From Pelagophyceae sp. CCMP2097 (Eukaryota; Sar; Pelagophyceae), in NCBI GenBank assembly GCA_026770575.1, contig MU657185.1, forward strand, positions 564,058-586,535: a stretch of DNA of 22,478 nucleotides. Direction: 5' to 3'. Positions 15,002 through 22,478 of the stretch are shown piece after piece. Below the pieces are notes generated by a model, which was not told the DNA's origin, ran no database searches, and saw only the letters and a program-made list of their open reading frames with translations. A program made the translations under genes and the position numbers. Numbering within the stretch: the first letter of the stretch is position 1; every line of letters starts with the position of its first letter.

Positions 15002-16145
15002 GATATGGCGCAGTGGCTATCAAGTCACGGCGACTCTCATCGAGACACGATAAATAGCAACGGTCAATATTTGTTTCGTTGTTAAAGTTCATTTTTGGCT
15101 GTGGTCTAAACGGCTCTATCAATTTGGGAGTTATGTCAGATTTTTGAAAATAAATTCCATCCACACAAACACGACAGACATCATTTAAATCAATTTCCAT
15201 TAGTTGGACCATCGCGGTAATCGTTTGATAACATAATATAAAGCCAGTGATCTGCGAACGATGAAGCATTGATTTACGTTTGTACTTAATAGCCGCTTCT
15301 TTCATTCCCAATTCGTCGTGTAAAGTATTCATCGTTATCGTCAACTCTGTATTATTTGCAGCTACGTTTTGCAAATGTTCTTTTGTGCCTGACATATACC
15401 AAGTAACCGACTCGCTATCGATATCTTGAATTCCAGCCCATTTTGCATAGTGTGAAACGCCGTTCTCTTTTTCTAATATTTCGTCTGGAAATCGAAAATC
15501 GAATGATCCAACTGAGTACGCCCCGCATATAATTTTAAAACTAACACCATGTTTTTGTATGAATTTCAAGAATGGACTGGGATAAATCGAATCGCTCTGG
15601 ACTGGATGATTTAATTTTTCACATAACAATTTAAATTTATTGTCAGTAAATTGTACATCAGTTATATAATACATACCCAGACCCTCGATTTTTGTGCATT
15701 GTCGGAAGTCAGTAAATTTGTTAGGGAAACGCTCATATTCCGGACATTGATGAAAATTTGTATACGATTTTTTCATGTTCCAATGGATTATGTTCTCTGG
15801 TGCAGTATACGTTCCTTTCTTTTCAGGTACATAATCATTATCGATATCTTCTATGATTTCACCTGTCTCCGTAAAATCCAACCACTCATCGCATGGTTTA
15901 AAATCCACACAACAGCTATAATGGACTCCCGCTTGAACAAAACGAGACAGTTCGGGATTGATTAACGTATCTATACTCAACGGCGAAAAATCATACCCAC
16001 ACGAGTCCTTACCTTGATCGGATTCAAACTTTCTCACCGCAATGTCATATTTTGTCTGTACACGATAAACATCTTCCATCGTGTTAATCTGTGAAATTCC
16101 ATTCGCATTTTTTTTATATAAACAGTATGAGTTATTTGAAACCAA
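14952..16145 (-). CDS. Polymerase-like central segment of the replication protein
   Basis: The frame is open from just below an A10 run to the G9 run. At 119-131 NIIHWNMKKSYTNF is followed by CPEYERF and KFTDFRQ, resembling family B polymerase motif A (DxxxxY) with Asn in place of the Asp. At 288-315 a KRKSMLHRSQITGFI helix occupies the place of motif B. RVCVDGIYF (325-333) resembles motif C with a single Asp. Walker A of the helicase follows 55 residues later. The polymerase relation is inference from motif order and spacing only; it could instead be a primase-like or a helicase-specific accessory domain. There is no 3'-5' exonuclease motif that I can see. Confidence 0.6.
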   Translation of the reverse strand: MVSNNSYCLYKKNANGISQINTMEDVYRVQTKYDIAVRKFESDQGKDSCGYDFSPLSIDTLINPELSRFVQAGVHYSCCVDFKPCDEWLDFTETGEIIEDIDNDYVPEKKGTYTAPENIIHWNMKKSYTNFHQCPEYERFPNKFTDFRQCTKIEGLGMYYITDVQFTDNKFKLLCEKLNHPVQSDSIYPSPFLKFIQKHGVSFKIICGAYSVGSFDFRFPDEILEKENGVSHYAKWAGIQDIDSESVTWYMSGTKEHLQNVAANNTELTITMNTLHDELGMKEAAIKYKRKSMLHRSQITGFILCYQTITAMVQLMEIDLNDVCRVCVDGIYFQKSDITPKLIEPFRPQPKMNFNNETNIDRCYLSCLDESRRDLIATAPYRENHQYELHTGQGGGG

Positions 16146-16179
16146 TTCTGCATGTAGTTTCTGTAAATCCTTTTGAGAT

Positions 16180-16455
16180 TCAACTAAAACGGGTTTTTTT
16201 TTTCTGGGATACGCACACGTCAGGTTTCATTTCAACATGATTCATTCGCGTATTGATGAAATGGAAAGAGCATTCAGAACGTCCCCCGCAGTTTACTTCA
16301 ATATATTTTGAAGACGTCTTCTCGAATGGTAATTCTATGGTTATATTACAGCGAATTATATCACAAACATGTTGTAATTCGCTCTCCGGAATTCTATTTG
16401 TATATAGTACCGAAAAATCATCACATTTCTTTACAATTCTCTCATATTTCGCCAA
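16180..16455 (-). CDS. N-terminal-middle segment of the replication protein
   Basis: A 91-residue frame lies between two homopolymer joints: T8 on the + strand (16474-16481) before it and T10 (16194-16203) after it. It contains RIPESELQHVCDIIRCNITIEL and FHFINTRMNHVEM, which reads as the continuation of the domain begun in the upstream ORF. A +1 slip at each run gives a single continuous protein. Alone it would be a fragment without known function. Confidence 0.55.
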   Translation of the reverse strand: MAKYERIVKKCDDFSVLYTNRIPESELQHVCDIIRCNITIELPFEKTSSKYIEVNCGGRSECSFHFINTRMNHVEMKPDVCVSQKKKTRFS

Positions 16456-17290
16456 TGCGGAAGGCTTGGACGATTTTTTTTCCGAGTAATTTATTTGATA
16501 TTTTATGGGAATTTGATTTTTCTATTAGATTATTTTTCTGTATTTTTCCGACCGCCCATTTTTGTATTGGGTTCAACATACAATGACTTACCCCGTGTGC
16601 GAACTCTTGTACCACAAAATTACGGGGTACATCTTCGTATTCGGACAGTGTCACCATGCCGTTCATACTCGTGATTGCATAAATAGAATCAATTTTCCAG
16701 AATAAAACCCATTGATCCCAGAACCGCTTGAAAGCACCTCGACTTTCTGGAATTCTGATGACCTGAGAAACATGATAATATTTGCCATCAAGAGATTTAA
16801 AGGTCGCTTGGATCACCCCTCCAGCAAACGACCGAATAATTTGCTGGAAGGCAGATAATTCAATAAAGCCAGTCTGGATGGTTTGAACAGTCTGCGTATT
16901 ATTTCGTACAAATGAACTTAATACACGTCTGCGTTTTGATATTTTTTCTGTTCGCAATTGGTTTTCTTTTTTAATTTTTGTTTCGATAATTTTTTTATTT
17001 TTTTTGATTACGCTCGGTTTAATCTCAATAGCATTTTTCTTGAATACACTCGTTGCCGCGCGGAATCTTCCAGTCGCAGGTACAAAGACCTGTAAGCCAG
17101 ACGTTGGCAGGTAGTTACCAATACGTGCCTCTGCTGCGACACGTTTTTTATAAACCTTAGTCATCTCCGAACCTGAGACTCGAATTTTGGGGAATTGTTG
17201 TCTAAACACAGACATGTCCAGAATAGGATTGATCCCATAATTGCTTGCCATACTATTAGAAATATATAATTTTTTGTCAAATGAACTCAT
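16442..17290 (-). CDS. N-terminal segment of the replication protein
   Basis: The ATG at 17290 (MSSFDKKLYISNSM) gives a 282-residue frame. The first 160 residues are basic, with a KKNKKIIETKIKKE coiled-coil stretch and an arginine patch (SKRRRVL). A folded domain follows (GGVIQATFKSLDGKYYHVSQ, FWDQWVLFWKID). The end has HGVSHCMLNPIQKWAVGKIQ, then slips at the A8 run. Together with the three ORFs below it forms a protein of about 1,170 residues, the largest gene of the block. No upstream copy of the AAAAAATATGTT motif is present, so it may be expressed at a different (early) time than the capsid genes. Confidence 0.55.
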   Translation of the reverse strand: MSSFDKKLYISNSMASNYGINPILDMSVFRQQFPKIRVSGSEMTKVYKKRVAAEARIGNYLPTSGLQVFVPATGRFRAATSVFKKNAIEIKPSVIKKNKKIIETKIKKENQLRTEKISKRRRVLSSFVRNNTQTVQTIQTGFIELSAFQQIIRSFAGGVIQATFKSLDGKYYHVSQVIRIPESRGAFKRFWDQWVLFWKIDSIYAITSMNGMVTLSEYEDVPRNFVVQEFAHGVSHCMLNPIQKWAVGKIQKNNLIEKSNSHKISNKLLGKKIVQAFRIGEI

Positions 17291-17899
17291 TCGTTAAATA
17301 ATTATTATGCTTCTGCACATACTTGGTTTTGTCACATCATTTTTATCTTTTATCAAAAAACATTTTTATTGCATTTTTATTATTGTATAACTTCTCTATT
17401 CTATCTCGACGCTGTTTAAATTACACATGTCTCATTTCTTGACAAAAAAAATAAAAATTTTGGATATATATTTCATATAAATTTGGGTGAATTTCTGAGA
17501 ATTTCTGAGATAGAGTTAAAGCAATGCGGCTCCTTTAAGGTCGGAAGCCTTCTAAAACTCTGAAACCGCCTTAAAGAATCAAATCCGATATTCTCAAAAT
17601 GTTTTTTCTATTTTTCTATGTCTGTTTTGATTTGAGATTTTTGGAAAATCGCGCGGACAATCAGAAATCTCAAAATTTTTTAAGGGGGACTATGCGGGTT
17701 TTATCGGAAATTCCAAAAATTCCAAAAAAATCAAAATCTTCAAAAATTCCAAAAAATTCAAAATCTTCAAAAATTCAAAAAATTCAAAAAATTCAAATAT
17801 TCAAATATTCAAAATTGGAAAACTTTAAAACTTCAAAAAACTTAAAATCCAAAATTCGTAATATCCAAAATTCGTAAATTTCAAAATCTTCAAATCTTA
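17291..17899. other. AT-rich gene-free stretch with low-complexity A-rich repeats
   Basis: No supported gene. The sequence GAATTTCTGA is duplicated in tandem at about 17492-17511. CTTTAAGG (17532-17539) and CCTTAAAG (17569-17576) form an inverted repeat. From about 17690 to 17880 the strand is made of degenerate AAAATTCCAAAA/AAATCTTCAAAA units. An apparent ORF through this part (17599-17877) only reads the simple repeat. Confidence 0.65.
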
Positions 17900-17974
17900 A
17901 AAATCACGATCAGCAACTTAAATCCAAACGCCAAAACTTCAAAATCACAATAAGCAACTTGAATCCAAATGCGA
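17900..17974. repeat. 41-bp imperfect tandem repeat at the right edge of the AT-rich block
   Basis: AAAATCACGATCAGCAACTT at 17900 recurs as AAAATCACAATAAGCAACTT at 17941, and the likeness extends through AATCCAAA(C/T)GC. The second copy ends at the point where AT-rich viral sequence gives way to GC-rich flank. It could be part of a damaged terminal repeat or a subtelomere-like satellite. Confidence 0.65.
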
Positions 17975-18226
17975 TGGATTAGATATTTACAATTTACAAA
18001 TAAAAAAGTCCCGCATCACCCCGGGGGGAAGGTATTCACGTATCGACGCGTGTCGTGGACGAGCAGGACGTGGACGAGCAGAGAACGAGCAGGGCGTGCA
18101 GAGAAGAAGACAAGGCGCTCCAGAGATCGAACGGTTTCCAAGGGCAAAGGACGCCGCGCGCCGAGTATCGTGCCTATACGGGGCGTGGAGACGACGAGCG
18201 CGGTCCTAGACGAACGCGCTCGGCGC

Positions 18227-18259
18227 CTCTCGAGCATCTCTCGAGCATCTCTCGAGCAC
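18227..18259. repeat. Three copies of an 11-bp repeat
   Basis: CTCTCGAGCAT is present three times in tandem, the last with one change. It lies in GC-rich sequence to the left of the transposase-like frame, where no gene is supported between 18010 and about 18480. Confidence 0.85.
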
Positions 18260-18499
18260 CTTGCCTTCTCCGAAAGTAAAAGAACGTTCGGAGGGATTCG
18301 GACTTAAATCAATCCCCATCGTTACAACCGCTGTTGGAGTACCCCGAGGCGGAGCTGGTTGGGCCGTTGGCCCAGCCGCGCGACAACCGAGAGCCAGAAA
18401 CAGCGGCCGTAAAAAACAAACCAAGAAGAGGACGGTCCCGGGCTTTTCGGGGGGTGTCGCGCATCATCGACCGTACCGAGCTGTTTGGGCGTCGCCCCA

Positions 18500-19717
18500 G
18501 AAAGGCGCCGTCGTCGACGAGATCCGGTCTTTGCTCATCGAGTACGCGCACTTGGTCGGCGGGGAGTACTGCGCCGCGTTTACCGGATCCCTCTACTTGC
18601 ACAATCGCTCCGGCGCGAGGAGCCGGCTCTCGAAGAACGGCTTAGGATGGCAGCGCCGCACCTATTGCCAGGCGCTTGGCTGCGGCCGCAAGGTCGACGT
18701 GGGAGGGCAGCTGGAGTCGGCGCCCGTGTCCGATCCATTGGACATGGTCGAGTCGGGGACCAGCCTGTTCGCCTCTGACGGTACATATGTAAGTCCTCCG
18801 AGCAGACGGGCCCGTACCCCATCTCCTTGTTGTCGTTTGGCACCTGCGAGCACTTTAGGAAGGAGCAGTTGTGGGGCTACGGCGAGGTGCGCGGCCAACA
18901 GCGCAAGCTATGCCTCTCGCGCGGGCAGGCGCGCCTCTCTGGCGCGCCAGCCATCCCCGTTAGGACGACGTCGCTCTATGAGAATTCTTTGCGCCACTTA
19001 GACGTCCCGTTTGCCGCCGTCGGCAACCGGCAGACGATGGGCAACAGCCTTTCCGTGATGCAGAATATGTGGAACGAGGCTCGCGACGTTAAGGTTCACC
19101 CGGTGCTGTGCCAGTCGCTCGCGGTGATGAAGGAGGAAGATTCGGGCCTGCCGCCGTCCCAGCAGTTTTTGCAAATTCTGAAATTTGGCCCTGATGGAAG
19201 CTTTACCGCGGACTGTTATCTCCTGGGGATGTTGGAAGTTTACCGCCGGACCATCTCTAACGGGGGTATGCTGTTCGCCGACGCGACGGGCGCGGTCTGC
19301 CAGCCCGTCGCGCTCGGGAAAGGGTCCAGCAAGATCAGCAAGATCCTTTGTACTTCGTTGCAGGTGCAGACCCGCAGTGCGCATACTCGCAACGTACACC
19401 CGACGCGCTTCTTTACGACTCTGTCGACGTCATGGAAGTCATCGGAGTTCGAGGATTCGCTCATGGCTTTGCGCCACCGTGAATTTGACATTTACAATAA
19501 CTGCGTGCAGCCCATGGATTTCGGCATGGACTGCTCCATCGCCTTACGCTGCGCAATCCTCCATGCGTACAACCACACGACGCACGTTGAGTATCCGATG
19601 GCTTTAGTGGAGATGGCCAAGGCCAAAGACTTGACAATCCCACGTCAAGCGCGCCTGGCGCTTGTGGGCGCGGAAAAAGCTCACGACGACATTGACTTTG
19701 GAGAAGGCTGTCGTTAG
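18500..19717 (+). pseudogene. MULE-like transposase remains, N-terminal and catalytic parts
   Basis: Two + strand frames make one protein. The first (to about 18785) holds YCQALGCGRKVDVGG, a cysteine-bearing element of the zinc-finger type found at the N-terminus of such transposases. A one-base frame change near 18782-18790 leads to the second, which holds a Cys/His pair (GTCEHF), then GGMLFADATGAVCQPV (first Asp) and VQPMDFGMDCSIALR (second Asp), in the usual order and spacing of a MULE DDE fold. A third catalytic residue is not clearly seen in this frame. It stops at 19715-19717. The C-terminal part is likely in 20237-21200. Family assignment rests on motif layout, so confidence is moderate. 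Confidence 0.45.
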
Positions 19718-20236
19718 GACCCGCGTTAGATTTGAGCGCATCCAGAAAACGTCCGCAAGGGCCGTGCTCGCTGGAGCCTTGCGGGCGACGGCGCCGATCC
19801 TGGTGTGGGCGCAGGCCTCTATAAGGGGGCGCGCGAGAGGCCCGGGTTGTGCGGGGGAAAGCACGTTGGCCTTTTTTCAAACGGCTTTTCAAAGGTCTGC
19901 GTGAGGCGGCTCCGGGGGTGTTTGGAGCGGCCGCCTTGGCGCCACCCTACGATCCCGGGCCCACGCTCAAAGACCTGTGTACCGCTCGACGCGGCCATGG
20001 CCTTTTGAGGGAAGCACATTGCGTGTTTAACGGGGCTCTCGAAAGGGCGCGTTCGGGCTCCGTAAAGGCCCATAGCGCGCTTAAGAGGGGTTCGTGCGGA
20101 CGCTGCCCGAGGACCCTCGCAGGGCGCTTGATCGCCTCTCTGAGACGAATCATGACTTCAGATCCTCAATACTTCCGTCCCGAAATCGTCTACAGTCATT
20201 AATTACGACGTGTCGTGTCTCTAGGTCGTACATATC
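19718..20236 (+). other. GC-rich stretch between two coding frames, probably decayed transposase sequence
   Basis: No single frame is convincing. Short open pieces on the + strand (about 19730-19800, and 20020-20200 with CGRCPRTLAGRLIASLRR) could be the middle part of the transposase, shifted by indels. No repeats or RNA genes are apparent. Confidence 0.4.
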
Positions 20237-21778
20237 ATGGTCGCATTCTTCGATTGGCTCCGAGTGGCGCCGGACGTCGACGAGTTCGAGCGCCGAAAGC
20301 TCGACATTGGTGCCGTCTTCGGCTCGCGGTCTCTGAAGGACGCTGTCAAAGTCAACACCAAGTCGCTCTTCAAGATCTGCGTCGTCGAGGGCCTGATTGG
20401 GTCCGACGGCGGGCGCGTGCTTGGGTCCGAGGGCGAGCGCGTGCTCGAAGTGTCCATCACTTCCGGCCCGCCACTCGCGCGCCTCTCCATTCCGAACTCG
20501 ATCAATTCGCTGTCGGACATCGAGGAGTCCGTCAATAACGTGCTGTATATGCCTGTCTTGATCGACTACCTCAACGATTTTTGGTGCCCAAACTGGGTCT
20601 ACTGGGCGGACCCATTCGCCAAGACCCACTTGGAGCTGACGGACAACACGTCGGAAATCGCGTTCAACCAGTTGAAGACGCACGAGATGGGCAATCCGGC
20701 GAAGAAGCCGCGGGTCGACGCATTCATTCTGAAGGACAAGGAGAATGCATTAAACTCCGTTGCGCGCGCGAAAGACGAGGCGATGAAGCTCCTGGTGTCT
20801 GGAGGCAACAAATTATTCAAAGCCATGATGGGCGATCTCTCGACGGCCGTCGAGAGATCGCAAAAGGAGGAGTGGGACAAGACCAAAATTTCGTCCGCCG
20901 TCCGAGCCTGCGTCCACAAAGTAAAGGCTACAATGGCCGTCTTGGACGCGACGGCGGGCCGGCACCTGCTGCAAAAAGAGGTGCGCCTCCTCCTCCTCGA
21001 TTTCGCGTTCGGGCCGACGCCGCCAGGGCCAGATCCGGGCTTCTCTCGAAGCAACTGGTTCAACAGCGACGGGACTTTCTCGGCCTTTCTCAACTGCGAG
21101 CGGTCCTTGGGGAAGCTCGTTTTGGACACTTTGTCCAAATGGACGGCGGCCGTCGAAGGCGGTTATCTGCTGCCGTTCGTCCGCAAGGACATTTCCTTGG
21201 CCGAGGAGGCCAACGGCGCGGAGGTGCGCGGCCGCAGCGGCGCGGCCTTTGCCACCGCCGCTGAATCGCCCGGCGTCGACAACGAGGCACGATGCGGCGC
21301 CACGGTAGCGGCCGTGTTCGGCTCGGTGGCGCGGGACGCCGGCGCTGATGCGCCCTCTGGCGGGTCAGACTTGCAGGGCGTCGCGCATGGCGCCGGCGCG
21401 CCCGTCAGCGACGTGCAGGGCGCCCTCGCCATCGCGGACGTGCCGGACGCCGGCGCCGAACCGCCGAGCGCCGCTTTAGACACGTTCGCGTCGTGGCGCG
21501 CTTGGCCGTCGGACGAGCGCCGCATCGGCGTGGGCCTGATGAACGCGGGGAACTCATGCTTCCTCAATTCTATCCTTCAGGGCCTCGCGCACACGCCCGT
21601 CGTCTCGAATATGTTATGCGGGTCAGGCGCGCTCAATTCCAGCGGGGCTTGCGATCCAGGCGAGCGCGCCGCCGCCGAGGCGTTGCGCGACGCCATAGAG
21701 GCCACCTTGGGCCGCGCCCAAGACGACGCCACGGAGCTGACGGACCCGGCCGTGCCCAACAGGCTCATCGCCCAGTGA
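20237..21778 (+). CDS. Transposase C-terminal-like region fused to the start of a USP deubiquitinase domain
   Basis: The 513-residue frame begins with an ATG at 20237. Residues 95-150 (YLNDFWCPNWVYWADPF, then TDNTSEIAFNQLKTHE) resemble the C-terminal part of MULE transposases. A helical region follows to about 350, then an Ala/Gly/Asp-rich linker (350-420). At 433-460 GVGLMNAGNSCFLNSILQGL is the Cys box of ubiquitin-specific proteases (peptidase C19), with the catalytic Cys and the preceding Asn. The frame stops at 21776-21778, before the rest of the USP. Fusion of the two parts in one frame is what the sequence shows; whether it is a real protein or the product of decay is not known. Confidence 0.65.
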   Translation: MVAFFDWLRVAPDVDEFERRKLDIGAVFGSRSLKDAVKVNTKSLFKICVVEGLIGSDGGRVLGSEGERVLEVSITSGPPLARLSIPNSINSLSDIEESVNNVLYMPVLIDYLNDFWCPNWVYWADPFAKTHLELTDNTSEIAFNQLKTHEMGNPAKKPRVDAFILKDKENALNSVARAKDEAMKLLVSGGNKLFKAMMGDLSTAVERSQKEEWDKTKISSAVRACVHKVKATMAVLDATAGRHLLQKEVRLLLLDFAFGPTPPGPDPGFSRSNWFNSDGTFSAFLNCERSLGKLVLDTLSKWTAAVEGGYLLPFVRKDISLAEEANGAEVRGRSGAAFATAAESPGVDNEARCGATVAAVFGSVARDAGADAPSGGSDLQGVAHGAGAPVSDVQGALAIADVPDAGAEPPSAALDTFASWRAWPSDERRIGVGLMNAGNSCFLNSILQGLAHTPVVSNMLCGSGALNSSGACDPGERAAAEALRDAIEATLGRAQDDATELTDPAVPNRLIAQ

Positions 21779-21834
21779 TTCGCTCGGGCCCGAGGGCGCG
21801 AGGCCCGGAGAGTGATCGTCCGTCCCTATAGAGA

Positions 21835-22469
21835 TTGCGGAACCGTATACGTCCCTGGACGATCCTGTATTTGGACCTTTCGGGCCCCCGTCTACAAAGA
21901 TTTCCCGGCTCGACGCTGCGTTCTATTAGGCTAGGCGCCATCTTGCCTGCTTTCGTATTAGGAAAGCAGGAGGACGCGCACGAGGTCCTGCGCGCGGTTT
22001 TGAACGCCTCTGAAGGCGGCTTCGCCGGCGGGGTCGTGGGCTCTTTGTTTAGGGGCACGCTGCGGTCGACGCTGACGTGCCCGCACTGCAACGGAGACAG
22101 CGAGCGGCGCGAGGATTTTTTGACCTCAGTCTCTCGATCCTCAGTAGGCATAATTCGGTGCACATGACTTTATTAGAGGCGCTCGACGCTTTCTCGGAGC
22201 CCGAATTACTAGGAGAAGGAGAGCGCTGGTGCTGCTCCAAGTGCAACCAGTCCGTGCGCGCGACGAAGGCGCTGGCCATCGAGGCTGCGCCTGAAGTGTT
22301 GATGATCTCCTTGAAGCGCTTTGAGCGCAACGGAACGAGGGCGGCGGAGAAGATTCAGTCCCACGTCGAATTCGGCGCCGAGTGCGTAGTCTCTCGCAGT
22401 AGACCCCCTTCTCGGGAACCGTTAGTCATTTTATCTTTATTTTTTGCATGTGCTCGTAACTCGGCGTAA
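21835..22469 (+). pseudogene. USP deubiquitinase domain, remainder, frameshifted
   Basis: In a different frame from the Cys box, GKQEDAHEVLRAVL is the QQDAHEFL element of USPs. LFRGTL and TCPHCNGDSERRED are the fingers region with the first CxxC. At a T6 run (22116-22121) one base is missing; the third frame goes on with DLSLSI, the second CxxC (CSKC) and PEVLMISLKRFERN. Near 22434-22469 the sequence resembles the His box in a damaged form, and the apparent stop at 22467-22469 follows. The 21779-21900 interval between the two frames has no USP likeness and may be an intron or an insertion. The protease would remove ubiquitin; here it looks inactive. Confidence 0.7.
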
Positions 22470-22478
22470 CTAAGAATT

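Larger units (their letters stand above)
3600..17975. mobile_element. Endogenous Polinton-like virus (PLV), decayed
   Basis: This block is far more AT-rich than both flanks and is gene-dense. It has the PLV morphogenesis set: MCP (7730-9079), penton-type minor capsid protein (9310-10137) and FtsK/HerA-type ATPase (11254-12033). It also carries a class 3 lipase, a collagen/lectin fibre protein, two GIY-YIG-superfamily domains and a polymerase-like/SF1 helicase protein. Almost all genes lie on the - strand. The left edge is placed where GC content drops, near 3550-3600; the right edge near 17975-18010. I could not find terminal inverted repeats or a clear target duplication at these edges, and there is no integrase or protease gene. 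The ends may therefore be lost, or the borders misplaced by some tens of bases. Many genes carry stops or frameshifts, so the copy is unlikely to make virus by itself. Confidence 0.85.

Noticed and set aside
17599..17877. 92-codon + strand ORF rich in Lys, Ser, Ile
   Set aside because: It reads through degenerate AAAATTCC-type low-complexity repeats.
3600..17975. Alternative genetic code (stop codons read as sense) in the viral block
   Set aside because: All three stop codons occur as in-frame interruptions, the intact capsid genes contain none, and genes end normally at TAA, TAG or TGA. Decay is simpler.
3550..18030. Terminal inverted repeats or target-site duplication of the virus
   Set aside because: Compared by eye, both border regions show no inverted or direct match longer than expected by chance.
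20150..20683. - strand ORF of 177 codons
   Set aside because: Shadow of the + strand transposase/USP frame; its protein is Arg/Asp/Val-biased as expected for an antisense GC-rich frame.
1..22478. tRNA or rRNA genes
   Set aside because: No cloverleaf-like or conserved rRNA segment was seen on either strand by eye.

Overview
The window looks like a piece of a GC-rich nuclear genome of a unicellular eukaryote, probably an alga or another protist. An AT-rich block of about 14 kb interrupts it at roughly 3.6 to 18.0 kb. The block carries the morphogenesis genes of a Polinton-like virus (PLV): a double jelly-roll major capsid protein, a penton-type minor capsid protein and an FtsK/HerA (A32-like) packaging ATPase. 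It also has a class 3 lipase relic, a collagen-like fibre protein and a very long replication protein. The host is judged eukaryotic from a probable spliceosomal intron, PIF/Harbinger and MULE-like transposases, and a ubiquitin-specific protease (USP). The species cannot be told from sequence alone.

Layout. 1-1800: GC-rich remains of a PIF/Harbinger-type transposon, with a partial + strand coiled-coil protein and a broken - strand DDE transposase. 1800-2300: AT-rich spacer with two hairpins. 2305-3606: a + strand gene of unknown function with a probable 76-bp intron, a frameshift and a degenerate zinc-finger-like segment; it runs into the viral edge. 3600-17290: the viral gene block, nearly all on the - strand, except a 75-aa ORF at the left edge and the lipase. 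17290-18000: AT-rich low-complexity DNA and a 41-bp tandem repeat at the right edge. 18000-22478: GC-rich + strand remains of a MULE-like transposase leading into a USP domain, both broken.

The viral genes would work together as follows. A polymerase-like / superfamily 1 helicase / GIY-YIG protein (13763-17290) would copy the genome. The ATPase would package it into a capsid made of MCP and penton protein. The collagen/lectin-like fibre protein would decorate the particle and the lipase might act in entry or exit. I found no integrase, no maturation protease and no terminal inverted repeats.

The main observation is the decay pattern. The ATPase, nuclease, lipase, fibre, replication protein and two small genes carry about 17 lesions: eight in-frame stops (TAA, TAG and TGA) and nine frameshifts, eight of them in homopolymer runs. 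In each case recognisable or open coding sequence continues past the lesion. MCP, penton protein and the small ORF between them are intact. This is best read as an endogenised PLV in decay, perhaps with some homopolymer sequencing error on top, because the host-side genes also show such shifts.
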